This document shows positions 18,151 through 25,517 of a DNA stretch of 64,000 nucleotides, piece by piece. The stretch comes from an uncultured Eubacteriales bacterium. Lineage in GTDB: Bacteria > Bacillota > Clostridia > Oscillospirales > Acutalibacteraceae. A program made the position numbers and the translations under genes. Numbering within the stretch: the first letter of the stretch is position 1; the number at the start of each line of letters is the position of its first letter. The notes below the pieces were generated by a model, which was not told the DNA's origin, did not search any database, and was given only the letters and a program-made list of their open reading frames with translations. The stretch is taken from assembly GCA_934445035.1 (NCBI GenBank), contig CAKSDI010000001.1, forward strand, positions 186,001-250,000, in the 5' to 3' direction.

Positions 18151-18858
18151 ATGAAAAAAATTGCGGTTTTCTTAGTTTTGATAATGTCCGTTTTGAGCCT
18201 TACCGCCTGCAAAAATTCAAAAGCAAGCTCGGAAAGCTATAAATACGCTTTGAATTCCTCGGTTACTTATGATATCTCGTTTGATTATTCCAATTCGCAA
18301 AAACTCAACATAAAGTCCTTTTCGCTTAAAACCGAAAATAAAACCCAAAAAACAGAACTTTCTGAAAACGAAAAATTTACAAAAAAGCCCTTTTATGTTT
18401 ATGATGTGAATTTTGACGGATATAACGATATACTTATACCATTTGAGCAAAGTGCATACGCAAAGTATTTTTACGCGTATCTGTGGGATCCCGAAAAAAA
18501 GGAGCTTGTAAAAGCTAAAAACTTCAAAAATCTTGCAAATGTTGCGGCAGATAAAGAAAAGGGATTGATACTTTCAAGTCTTTCAGGAGATGGGATCACT
18601 GTCTACAGCTTAAGCAAGTTTGATCAGTCGTCTGAAAGCTTTAATGCGATAAGATCTTATTCTTACACTCGTGACGGCGATGAAATGATATTTAAAAAAG
18701 AAAGCCTTGAAAACGGGGAAATGAAAACAGTATCGAAATTTTCCGTACCCGTTACAGATGATAATGCTTATCTTTCGGATACCGAAATTTCGGAAAACAT
18801 CAAAAAACTCGGCGATACTGATATTGATATCACACTTTTTAAAAATTATATTTTCTAA
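18151..18858 (+). CDS. Putative lipoprotein, paralogue 2
   Basis: Unknown function. The 235-residue protein has a signal peptide with lipobox LTAC. Its first ~16 codons are the same as those of the gene upstream (17635), pointing to duplication or domain shuffling behind a shared signal sequence. The mature part differs: it carries VYDVNFDGYNDILIPF followed by YFYAYLWDPEKKELV, the pattern seen in XAC2610-type domains of unknown function. It begins 12 bp after gene 1 with SD AAAGGAGG, so the two are one operon with the broken third copy. Confidence 0.8.
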   Translation: MKKIAVFLVLIMSVLSLTACKNSKASSESYKYALNSSVTYDISFDYSNSQKLNIKSFSLKTENKTQKTELSENEKFTKKPFYVYDVNFDGYNDILIPFEQSAYAKYFYAYLWDPEKKELVKAKNFKNLANVAADKEKGLILSSLSGDGITVYSLSKFDQSSESFNAIRSYSYTRDGDEMIFKKESLENGEMKTVSKFSVPVTDDNAYLSDTEISENIKKLGDTDIDITLFKNYIF

Positions 18859-18868
18859 AGGATTTGTT

Positions 18869-19438
18869 ATGAAAAAATTTTATGCTTTGATTTTTTTAGC
18901 GGCTGTTGTTCTAAGCCTTGCCTCCTGCAATGCGAAAAAGGATACCGACAATTCTGTTTACGATAGCTTTATCTCCGGCAAAGTAACGGCGGCAGGCGCT
19001 GATAATAAAAAATTAAAATATCGGATCTTTCTTCCGATAAAACCGCAAAGTACGCTCTGTTTGATTTAAACGGCGATAATATAAACGAGCTTTTGATAAA
19101 ATCAAATGAATCTTTAAAGATTTTTACTGTAAAGGAAGGTTCTGTTTATCTTATAATCGAGTTGCCGACTTACTATAAACCTTTAAATAACGGTGCTTTT
19201 CTATATGTAAGAGTTGGTGCCGCCCCCCGAGCATACTGATTATATTTATACCATTTTAAATACAGATGGCGAAAAGCTCTTCGAGCAATCCTTTTCGGAA
19301 TATAAAATTTCCGATACTGAAATTAAATATTTCTTGAATAATATAGAAACATCAAAAGAAATCTTTGAGTCCGTTTCAAAACCAATCTTAAAAATTAAAG
19401 ACGATAAAATCGGCTTTAAAAAGCTTAAATCCCGATAA
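18869..19438 (+). pseudogene. Broken lipoprotein gene, paralogue 3 (two frameshifts)
   Basis: The ATG at 18869 encodes a signal peptide with lipobox LASC. The frame closes at 19069. The continuation is clear in other frames: ...SSDKTAKYALFDLNGDNINE... to a stop near 19240, then EHTDYIYTILNTDGEKLFEQ... to 19438. The two joints fall at homopolymers. One is an A6 run (19007-19012), where one base appears to be lost. The other is a C6 run (19223-19228), where one base appears to be gained. The repaired product would be about 190 residues, like its neighbours. True pseudogene, slipped-strand variation and base-calling errors are all possible. Confidence 0.75.
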
Positions 19439-19455
19439 TAAAAAGTCCTAAAAAG

Positions 19456-19491
19456 AAAAACTGCCGCGTTAAGTTTAACTTAACGCGGCAG
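19456..19491 (-). terminator. Terminator between convergent genes
   Basis: 13-bp perfect stem (CTGCCGCGTTAAG arms, 19461-19473 and 19479-19491). On the minus strand it is followed by a T-rich run, so it mainly serves the gene at 19501-20091, and it ends the lipoprotein unit from the other side. Confidence 0.85.
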
Positions 19492-19500
19492 CCTTGAATT

Positions 19501-20091
19501 TCAGTTCCACTCAAGCTCTACGCTTGAACGCATTATAGCCTTTAAATCATTATTGCTCACTTTATCGCGCTCAACATTGTAAATAAAAACATATCTTATG
19601 GTATTTCTTTCACCGTCAAAGAAAATACCGCAATAGTTATCCGAAAAAACCTTATCCTGCAAATTGACCGCGGCTAATAAATATGAGCCGAAATAATTTG
19701 TTTTATTTTCCTCATCAGGCTTATCGGTATTTTCAAAAAGCGAGGATCTTAGAGATAAATAATCTTCGGAATTATACTTTATATCAAGCACAAAAACAGT
19801 GTGCGAAGCGTGTTTAAGGGTTATTCTATCATCGTTATCCCTGTATTTAAAAGAAATATCTTGATAATTATCTAAACCCGCAAACCTTTTAAAAAATTCC
19901 GAGGCTTCTTTTCCGCCGTTATAAGAAGTATAATCGCCGCTCAAAAATTTTTCCTTAGAATCCGTTCTTTTAAAGGTCGAGTTTTTAAAGACAATATATG
20001 CCGGCAGTGAAATAACGCTCAAAATAATAATTACTAAAGCCGCTATCAATAATCGTTTTGTGCTTTTCTTGATCGAAGATACTTTATCCAA
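19501..20091 (-). CDS. Membrane-anchored protein of unknown function
   Basis: Not recognised. 196 residues: a short basic cytoplasmic start (KKSTKR), one strong hydrophobic helix (about residues 13-35), then ~160 residues predicted outside, rich in Asp/Asn/Tyr and without cysteine pairs or catalytic motifs. The start is TTG at 20091 behind SD AAAGGGGTG. It stands alone, with a terminator at its 3' end. It is convergent with the lipoprotein cluster and shares the single-pass exported architecture of that accessory region. Confidence 0.7.
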   Translation of the reverse strand: MDKVSSIKKSTKRLLIAALVIIILSVISLPAYIVFKNSTFKRTDSKEKFLSGDYTSYNGGKEASEFFKRFAGLDNYQDISFKYRDNDDRITLKHASHTVFVLDIKYNSEDYLSLRSSLFENTDKPDEENKTNYFGSYLLAAVNLQDKVFSDNYCGIFFDGERNTIRYVFIYNVERDKVSNNDLKAIMRSSVELEWN

Positions 20092-20227
20092 ATTTTCACA
20101 CCCCTTTATAATTAAATTATATGCTTTGTGCTATAAATTTTCAAGTCACTCATAAAATGTGATAGACAAATATTTTCCGCTCTGATATAATTAAAATAAT
20201 AGAAAATAAATTTAGGTGAGCGTGTTT

Positions 20228-20800
20228 ATGAAAAAAGAATTGCTTACGAAAGACAAAATAATTTTTGATTTAGAGTCGATAACAAAAGCCGATTTCAAAA
20301 GTTGCTTTAGAGCGATTCCGATTTTTATTTTTTTATATTTTTGTTTTTTACCTTACTTTTGTATTGTTAGAGCTTTTCTTTTTAAAAAATCTATAGAATT
20401 AATAGATATTATCTTTTTCGCATTTATATTTGTGGGTATTAATTTTATAATCTTTATCATAGAACTGATTGAATTTATTTCAAGAAAGAAAGCTATAAAA
20501 ACAGAAAATTTTGAAATAATCACAGACTGGTTAACTGAAAAACGCCTTTTCTCCAAATGGAGTTTTTTCGGTGAAACTTCTACATACGAACCTTCCCTGC
20601 AATTTGCCAGAAGCGGAAAATTTCTTTTTTCTGATACAATTTATTATTCCTGGTCCTCACTTTTTCCTTTTGATAGCAAAACTTTATACCGCACCTCCGA
20701 AATAAATCAGGATTTTTATGTGATAAGATTTAAAAACAAAAAGCCTTTTTTAATATATAACAAAAAATACTTTGAAATGGAAGAAAAAAACAGTCCGTAA
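20228..20800 (+). CDS. Duplicated membrane protein of unknown function, copy 1
   Basis: Not recognised. About 190 residues with two or three hydrophobic segments in the first half (IFIFLYFCFLPYFCIV; IIFFAFIFVGINFIIFIIEL) and a soluble C-terminal half containing the block PSLQFARSGKFLFS and RFKNKKPFLIYNKKYFEME. The start is set at ATG 20228; GTG codons 6 and 12 nt upstream are alternatives. Its stop codon lies inside the terminator stem. The gene at 21532 is a paralogue with the same C terminus, so the C-terminal half is under constraint or the duplication is recent. The topology (membrane domain plus cytoplasmic part) gives no function. Confidence 0.7.
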   Translation: MKKELLTKDKIIFDLESITKADFKSCFRAIPIFIFLYFCFLPYFCIVRAFLFKKSIELIDIIFFAFIFVGINFIIFIIELIEFISRKKAIKTENFEIITDWLTEKRLFSKWSFFGETSTYEPSLQFARSGKFLFSDTIYYSWSSLFPFDSKTLYRTSEINQDFYVIRFKNKKPFLIYNKKYFEMEEKNSP

Positions 20801-20823
20801 AAGCACAAGCTTTTACGGACTGT
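20790..20823. terminator. Bidirectional terminator
   Basis: 15-bp perfect stem (ACAGTCCGTAAAAGC arms, 4-nt loop). It lies between the plus gene ending at 20800 and the minus gene ending at 20833, with A-rich and T-rich flanks on the two sides. Confidence 0.88.
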
Positions 20824-20832
20824 TTTATCAAA

Positions 20833-21276
20833 TTAATTTAAAACTTTTTTACGAAAACTTCCTAAAATAAAAGACACTATAATCACGGGCCATTCTGTTA
20901 AAAAAAGAATTCCTAGAAGGCGGGAACTTGCAGCACCATGCCCTTCCGGCAACATATCTGCTGTAATAACTCGGGCGAAAACAAGAATTTGAAAAACTAA
21001 TGCGCAAAAAATCAGACTTGCAGAAACAATACAACAAATCTTAAAAAAACCCCTAAAATCCGCATTAAAAATTCTACGCACACTTCGGAATAAAACAATC
21101 TCTTCTAAAAGAATAGGGAAAACAAAAAATAAATAGTAAAAACAAGTTAATCCTTGATCTATTTTGTCATTTGTAATATCGGTAAAGTCCCGGATAAAGC
21201 AGATTATCATTACGATAGCCGTTAAAGCAAGTATTGTTTTACGGACCACTGAAACAAACTTACTTTTTTTAATCAT
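20833..21276 (-). CDS. Small multi-pass membrane protein of unknown function
   Basis: Not recognised. About 147 residues with four hydrophobic segments (near residues 12-30, 47-62, 80-103 and 118-137). I choose ATG 21276, which has a strong SD (GGGAGGGG at 7 nt); the frame is open 12 codons further. It lies convergent to the duplicated gene. Its last residues, KKVLN, are also those of the next minus-strand gene (22137-23528), because the duplicated block includes this 3' end. Confidence 0.65.
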   Translation of the reverse strand: MIKKSKFVSVVRKTILALTAIVMIICFIRDFTDITNDKIDQGLTCFYYLFFVFPILLEEIVLFRSVRRIFNADFRGFFKICCIVSASLIFCALVFQILVFARVITADMLPEGHGAASSRLLGILFLTEWPVIIVSFILGSFRKKVLN

Positions 21277-21414
21277 ATAAAGTCCCCTCCCTGTCGGTAG
21301 GTTTATTCTCAACGCGTCTGAAAGAATATCATTATATTCATTTTCATTATAATCGCTTTAAAATATATTTACAAGTGTTTTGTGCTTTTTGAATAGGCGA
21401 TAAAATCATATTCT

Positions 21415-21445
21415 AAAAAAGGTTGTGAGCATATCTGCTCACAAC
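21415..21445 (-). terminator. Terminator-like hairpin without an obvious gene
   Basis: 10-bp perfect stem (GTTGTGAGCA arms, 21422-21431 and 21436-21445) followed on the minus strand by six T. No minus-strand gene ends here: the next gene on that side is the plus-strand duplicate. It is probably a relic of the arrangement before duplication. Confidence 0.6.
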
Positions 21446-21531
21446 TAAGCATTTAATAAAATGTGATAGACATTCATTTTCCGCTCTGATATAATTAAAA
21501 TAGTAGAAAATAAATTTAGGTGAGCGTGTTT

Positions 21532-22104
21532 ATGAAAAAAGAATTGCTTACGAAAGACAAAATAATTTTGGATCTAGAGGCGCTAACAAAATCCCATTTC
21601 AAAGGTTGCTTTAAAGAGATTCCGATTTTTATTTTTTTATATTTTTGTTTTTTACCTTTATTTTGTTTTGTCATGGTTGATTTTTTTAATAAATCTATAG
21701 AATTAATAGATATTATCTTTTTCGCTTTTATATTTGTGGGTATTAATTTTATAATCTTTATTTTAGGACTGATTGAATTTATTTCAAAAAAGAAAGCAAT
21801 AAAAACAGAAAATTTTGAAACAATCACAGACTGGGTAACTGAAAAACGCCTTTACGCCAAAAACAGTATTTTTGATAAAACTCCAACATACGAGCCTTCC
21901 CTGCAATTTGCCAGAAGCGGAAAATTTCTTTTTTCTGAAATAATTTATTATTCCTGGTCCTCACTTTTTCCTTTTGATCGCAAAACTTTATACCGCACCT
22001 CCGAAATAAACCAGGATTTTTATGTGATAAGATTTAAAAACAAAAAGCCTTTTTTAATATATAACAAAAAATACTTTGAAATGGAAGAAAAAAACAGTCC
22101 GTAA
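21532..22104 (+). CDS. Duplicated membrane protein of unknown function, copy 2
   Basis: Paralogue of the gene at 20228 with the same length and the same architecture of N-terminal membrane segments and soluble C-terminal half. The last ~50 residues are identical or nearly so, while the loop after the second helix differs (RLYAKNSIFDKTPTYEPS here, RLFSKWSFFGETSTYEPS in copy 1). The promoter region is duplicated too. The start is set at ATG 21532. Its stop codon lies inside its own terminator stem. Function unknown. Confidence 0.7.
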   Translation: MKKELLTKDKIILDLEALTKSHFKGCFKEIPIFIFLYFCFLPLFCFVMVDFFNKSIELIDIIFFAFIFVGINFIIFILGLIEFISKKKAIKTENFETITDWVTEKRLYAKNSIFDKTPTYEPSLQFARSGKFLFSEIIYYSWSSLFPFDRKTLYRTSEINQDFYVIRFKNKKPFLIYNKKYFEMEEKNSP

Positions 22105-22127
22105 AAGCTTGTGCTTTTACGGACTGT
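22094..22127. terminator. Bidirectional terminator
   Basis: 15-bp perfect stem with the same arms as the one at 20790 and a different 4-nt loop (TTGT). It serves the duplicated gene on the plus strand and the BIG2 gene on the minus strand. Confidence 0.88.
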
Positions 22128-22136
22128 TTTATAAAA

Positions 22137-23528
22137 TTAATTTAAAACTTTTCTTATATCTTCAAGATAATAATTTTTTCCGGATTTAAGTTCTGCTTTT
22201 ATATTATAATTTGACTTATCCGCACAATAATCAATAATCTGATGATAATAATTTTTTCTTTGATTCCAGCTATTTGCAATATCATTTAAATTATTATAAA
22301 CCGAAACTAAAGAGAATGCCCAATTTAAATCAGTATCGGCAAAAGCATTTTTCACAAAACTTTCAGACGAAGAAGCAAAAAAGCCGCCTTTTACCGCAAT
22401 AGAAACAAAATTAAATATTTTCATAGCTGTGTCAATAAATTTTTCAGCCGCATAAAGCTCTATAACACCTGTAGCAAACTTTGCAGCAATGAGAGCTATA
22501 TTAATTATCGAAACGCAAACTTCACGAAATTGATGTTTGTTATAATAATCATGCAGCGCATGCATACCGAAAAGAGTTTCCGATTCTGATACCACTGTTT
22601 TTAGATCGCTTTTATCATTTGTCGGATACCAAGTGCTACCGTCTGTAGATCTATAGAAATACATAGGATTTCGATTAAAAAGCAACCTGAAAACTCTGTC
22701 TTTTTCCTGAACGGCTCCGCAAACCCCGCCTATTGTATTTGCATATCTTTCAACATAATTTGCAACGCCGTAAGGATCCAAAGCAAACAAAATTTTTAAT
22801 TCCTCATCGGTATAAGTTCTGTAGATTCCTGTTTCGCCTTTATCATAATTTTTATAAGCATTAAAATTCGATCTTTGAATATAATTGATATCATTAGCAT
22901 AATTACTATCAAAAACCATATCGGCGTTTATACAGCGCCATTCTTTTCCGCTTTTTTTAAAGATGATTTTATTAAAATACCCGTCTTTTTTAATTGTTAT
23001 TGTGTCATAATAAACCCTGACTGAACAGCTCGCGGAAAATCCGCCGTCATCGGTTGTAACGGTGATCGTAGCAGTTCCGGGGTTCTTTGCGGTTATTTTA
23101 CCGGTGCTCTCTCTTACAGAAGCGACTGTGGGATTACTGCTTGTCCATCTTACTTTTTTATTATCCGCATTGTAAGGACTTAAGACTGTACACAAAGAAT
23201 AGGTTTCACCTGTGTTCATTTTCAATTCAACGGGATTAACGGTTATACCGGTAACTTTTATTGCGACATTTCTTACGGTAACGGTTATAAAGCCCCATTT
23301 AGTACGATCCCGAACCGATTCGGCATATATTTTTACTGTTCCGGGCTTTACGCCGAAAATATAGCCGTAATTCGGATTGACCGTAGCAATACTTTCGTCA
23401 CCGCTAAACCATCTGACATCTGAACTGCAGCTGTCAGAAGCACTGACCACAGCTGTAGCTTTGATAAACCAATCGCCCTTATCGACCGTAGCGGAAGACG
23501 GATATACATTTACAGCATAAACACTCAT
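22137..23528 (-). CDS. BIG2 (Ig-like) repeat protein without signal peptide
   Basis: 463 residues. Two bacterial Ig-like group 2 domains are visible at the N terminus (about residues 1-86 and 90-172). Each has the family pattern of W-x-S-x(2)-P/E-x-(I/V)-A-x-V followed by G-x-(I/V)-x-(A/G)-x-x-P-G-T, for example RWTSSNPTVASV and KITAKNPGTATITV. The C-terminal ~290 residues are not recognised; they contain a hydrophobic stretch (SIINIALIAAKFATGVIEL). BIG2 domains are normally extracellular, yet the protein begins directly with the first domain and has no signal peptide or anchor. The ATG has SD GGAGGT. It lies 21 bp after the TIM-barrel gene, so the two should work together. Confidence 0.75.
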   Translation of the reverse strand: MSVYAVNVYPSSATVDKGDWFIKATAVVSASDSCSSDVRWFSGDESIATVNPNYGYIFGVKPGTVKIYAESVRDRTKWGFITVTVRNVAIKVTGITVNPVELKMNTGETYSLCTVLSPYNADNKKVRWTSSNPTVASVRESTGKITAKNPGTATITVTTDDGGFSASCSVRVYYDTITIKKDGYFNKIIFKKSGKEWRCINADMVFDSNYANDINYIQRSNFNAYKNYDKGETGIYRTYTDEELKILFALDPYGVANYVERYANTIGGVCGAVQEKDRVFRLLFNRNPMYFYRSTDGSTWYPTNDKSDLKTVVSESETLFGMHALHDYYNKHQFREVCVSIINIALIAAKFATGVIELYAAEKFIDTAMKIFNFVSIAVKGGFFASSSESFVKNAFADTDLNWAFSLVSVYNNLNDIANSWNQRKNYYHQIIDYCADKSNYNIKAELKSGKNYYLEDIRKVLN

Positions 23529-23549
23529 ATTTTTTTACCTCCATTTTCT

Positions 23550-24347
23550 TTAAAACATTGTTTTAATTATTATTTTTTTGTCTTTTATCAGACTTACATT
23601 AAAGGAAGTCGGATTTCCGTCATTATCGAATATCGGGTGACATTCTTTCCCGTATTGCCAAAGAGCAATATCCTCTCTTGTTACGGATGACGGTGCAAAC
23701 GGCATCCAATTATCAGGATGAATAAGATGAGAAGTTGTCATATTATCATAATCTGCAAGGCTCGGTGCCGTCGCCCAAATGATACAGGTTTTAAAAGCCT
23801 CGTGATTATTTTGCATCCCTTTACTGAATTCCTTATCAAAATTATAATTTGCGTCGGTATTAGCCTTGAAAGCCGGCATATATCCCTCGCTAAGCAGTTC
23901 ATCAGAAAATCCTCCCATATATTCTGCTGTAACTGTTTCATCGTCCTTGATTTCAAGGAATAGAGTTGTACCCTCCGGAACTCCGGTATCATAAGCAATA
24001 TCGCTGATTTTATTTGCGAATTTTCTTCCGCTTTCCTCTGTGTTTTTTTCTTCCGGATCAAAACATATTGCCGCTATCCTGCACCCTTTTTTATGAAGAA
24101 ATTCAATTTCTTCCTTTGTAAGTGCATTTTCTCCGTTAATATTTCTTCCCCAAAAGGCGGGAGGAATTTTATTTCTTAGCACCCACTCATATTCGGTCAA
24201 ATTATTTTGAAGAATATTATCTGCGGGTGATTTTGAATCCACCCCGAAAAAAAGTCTGTCGGAATTAGATTCAACCGAAATAAAATTTTCAATTTTTGCT
24301 TCGCTTAAAGAAGCAGTAAGATTTTTTAAAGCATCTCTGCAAGCCAT
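23550..24347 (-). CDS. Glycoside-hydrolase-like TIM barrel protein (DUF1906-like)
   Basis: About 265 residues. The pattern suggests the GH25-related DUF1906 / Rv2525c-like barrel: FFGVDSKSPAD at the first strand, FWGRNING, the helix ALTKEEIEFLHKKGCRIAAIC, then GVPEGTTLFLEI, GGFSDELLSEGYMPAF, IIWATAP and ALWQYG near the C terminus. This is a fold-level call from motif order, not proven. No signal peptide is seen. The start is ATG 24347 (SD AAGGA at 7 nt), rather than the ATG 15 codons upstream. It forms a two-gene unit with the BIG2 protein. A peptidoglycan or glycan target is inference. Confidence 0.55.
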   Translation of the reverse strand: MACRDALKNLTASLSEAKIENFISVESNSDRLFFGVDSKSPADNILQNNLTEYEWVLRNKIPPAFWGRNINGENALTKEEIEFLHKKGCRIAAICFDPEEKNTEESGRKFANKISDIAYDTGVPEGTTLFLEIKDDETVTAEYMGGFSDELLSEGYMPAFKANTDANYNFDKEFSKGMQNNHEAFKTCIIWATAPSLADYDNMTTSHLIHPDNWMPFAPSSVTREDIALWQYGKECHPIFDNDGNPTSFNVSLIKDKKIIIKTMF

Positions 24348-24402
24348 ATTTTTTCCTTCTTTCATATTATTTTTTTGCAGCTGCAAAGCCATTATAAAGA
24401 TA

Positions 24403-24427
24403 AAACCGGACAGTTTATGCCCGGTTT
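24403..24427 (-). other. Hairpin upstream of the TIM-barrel/BIG2 unit
   Basis: 7-bp stem (AAACCGG / CCGGTTT) with an 11-nt loop, 56 bp upstream of the start at 24347. On the minus strand it is followed by a T-rich stretch, so it could be a second terminator for the gene upstream or an attenuator. Confidence 0.45.
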
Positions 24428-24454
24428 GAAAAAATTTTTTAAAAATTTTTTTAT

Positions 24455-24488
24455 AAATAAAAGGTCGGGAGCAGATATGCTCCCGACC
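24455..24488 (-). terminator. Terminator of the 24504-24872 gene
   Basis: 11-bp perfect stem (GGTCGGGAGCA arms, 4-nt loop) followed by a T-rich run on the minus strand, 15 bp after the stop codon. Confidence 0.85.
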
Positions 24489-24503
24489 GAAGTCTTTTTA
24501 TGA

Positions 24504-24872
24504 TTATTTTACCTGCCTGCGGCGCTTTTTCATTTTCCTTTTATAAGCCGCGTTTTTAAAGAAGCGAACCACGGAATTATATCCGCCTTTGATAACGAGC
24601 CACAGCCCATAAAGATTATCGCAGAAAAACATTCTATATATAATGCAGCAGATAAATCCTATCGAAATTCCCGACAAAAATCCTCCGAGAATGCTGACGA
24701 TATAGCCGAGCCATTTAAAAATAAGAAGATAAACTCCTCCGGCATAAAGCGCAAATTTAACAATAAAAACCAAAACTGCGCTTTTAAAAATTTTTCTTTC
24801 GGAAAATTTGGTTAAATTATATGTTAAAACGCACTGCAAAAAAGCAAATAAAAATGATAATAAAAAAAACAT
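24504..24872 (-). CDS. Small membrane protein of unknown function
   Basis: Not recognised. 122 residues with three or four hydrophobic segments (about 1-18, 30-50, 53-82), then a strongly basic C terminus ending RKMKKRRRQVK, which predicts a cytoplasmic tail. The gene lies 68 bp downstream of bofA on the same strand. It may share bofA expression, or stand alone with its own terminator. Confidence 0.65.
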   Translation of the reverse strand: MFFLLSFLFAFLQCVLTYNLTKFSERKIFKSAVLVFIVKFALYAGGVYLLIFKWLGYIVSILGGFLSGISIGFICCIIYRMFFCDNLYGLWLVIKGGYNSVVRFFKNAAYKRKMKKRRRQVK

Positions 24873-24940
24873 TTTTTTCTCCGCAAAAAGATTTTTACAT
24901 ATATTATATTAATACTTTTTGCGTGTAAAGTCAACGGATT

Positions 24941-25201
24941 TTACATAATCAGCCTTAAAAACAGCAGTCCGCAGACACCCGGCAGACCGAATACCGAGCC
25001 TGCGCACGCGGAATAAGGGTTTATGGGAATTCTTATTCCCGTAAACCTTGCCGTGAGATTTACGGCGGCGAGCGCCGCGGCTCCTATTAAAAAATTGATA
25101 AAAATATATTTAAAAGGCTTTCTGCTGCCTATGCAAAAGCCTAGAATGCATAAAGCTCCTGCCACACTTAAAACAAGCGCAAAGATTTTTAAAAACTGCA
25201 T
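24941..25201 (-). CDS. bofA: BofA-like pro-sigma-K processing inhibitor family protein
   Basis: In Bacillus, BofA holds the SpoIVFB protease inactive in the forespore outer membrane until pro-sigma-K processing is signalled. This 86-residue protein has two hydrophobic helices and the family's C-terminal signature INPYSACAGSVFGLPGV followed by a hydrophobic end. ATG 25201 has SD GGAGG at 9 nt; nine upstream codons are open but lack an SD. The MITE at 25217-25490 begins one base upstream of this SD, so whatever promoter drove the gene is now ~270 bp away or replaced by element sequence. In Clostridia the family also occurs without a clear sigma-K role. Confidence 0.8.
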   Translation of the reverse strand: MQFLKIFALVLSVAGALCILGFCIGSRKPFKYIFINFLIGAAALAAVNLTARFTGIRIPINPYSACAGSVFGLPGVCGLLFLRLIM

Positions 25202-25216
25202 AAATAAAAACCTCCA

Positions 25217-25490
25217 TAGACAATACAATCAGGATACAACGCTTCTCATAGCGGAAAATTTGTCCGATTATATTGTCTCGTCATTTGAAATACGGCAGTA
25301 TTCCTGCATTCCTCGACTTCATAATCAAAAAAATTTTCTCGCTATGAGTCGAAGATTTTGTAAGATAACGGCGCTGTTTAGCGGCGCGGCGCCCGACCGA
25401 AGAATACTGTCGTATTGTGAGCGGAGGGCAACAAAGTCGATGAATGCGCCGTTTCTTCAAAAAAGCATTGTATCCTGATTGTATTGTCTA
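25217..25490. mobile_element. MITE copy 1 (274 bp, TA target, 25-bp terminal inverted repeats)
   Basis: Both ends read TAGACAATACAATCAGG inward; the inverted repeats extend over ~25 bp with one mismatch. The outermost TA is shared by both ends and fits a TA target duplication, as made by IS630/Tc1-mariner transposases. Inside are further inverted segments (CTCATAGCG / CGCTATGAG). It has no coding capacity for a transposase. A second copy at 28882-29155 has the same length and differs at about ten positions. No transposase of this type is in the window. Confidence 0.85.
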
Positions 25491-25517
25491 CTAAAAAGTA
25501 TGAAGGTTTTTATAATT

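Larger units (their letters stand above)
20152..20847. repeat. Duplicated block, copy 1 (pairs with 21456-22152)
   Basis: About 696 bp covering promoter region, complete gene, terminator and the last codons of the convergent gene are repeated 1304 bp downstream in the same orientation. The upstream ~70 bp and the 3' third of the gene are nearly identical, while the middle has diverged. Confidence 0.85.
21456..22152. repeat. Duplicated block, copy 2 (pairs with 20152-20847)
   Basis: Second copy of the ~700-bp block described at 20152. The upstream region, the 3' part of the gene and the terminator are nearly identical to copy 1. Differences cluster in the codons for residues ~35-60 and ~110-125. 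Confidence 0.85.

Noticed and set aside
19001..19240. Programmed frameshift in the third lipoprotein
   Set aside because: Two shifts of opposite sign at plain homopolymers without a slippery heptamer-plus-pseudoknot arrangement fit mutation or base-calling error better.
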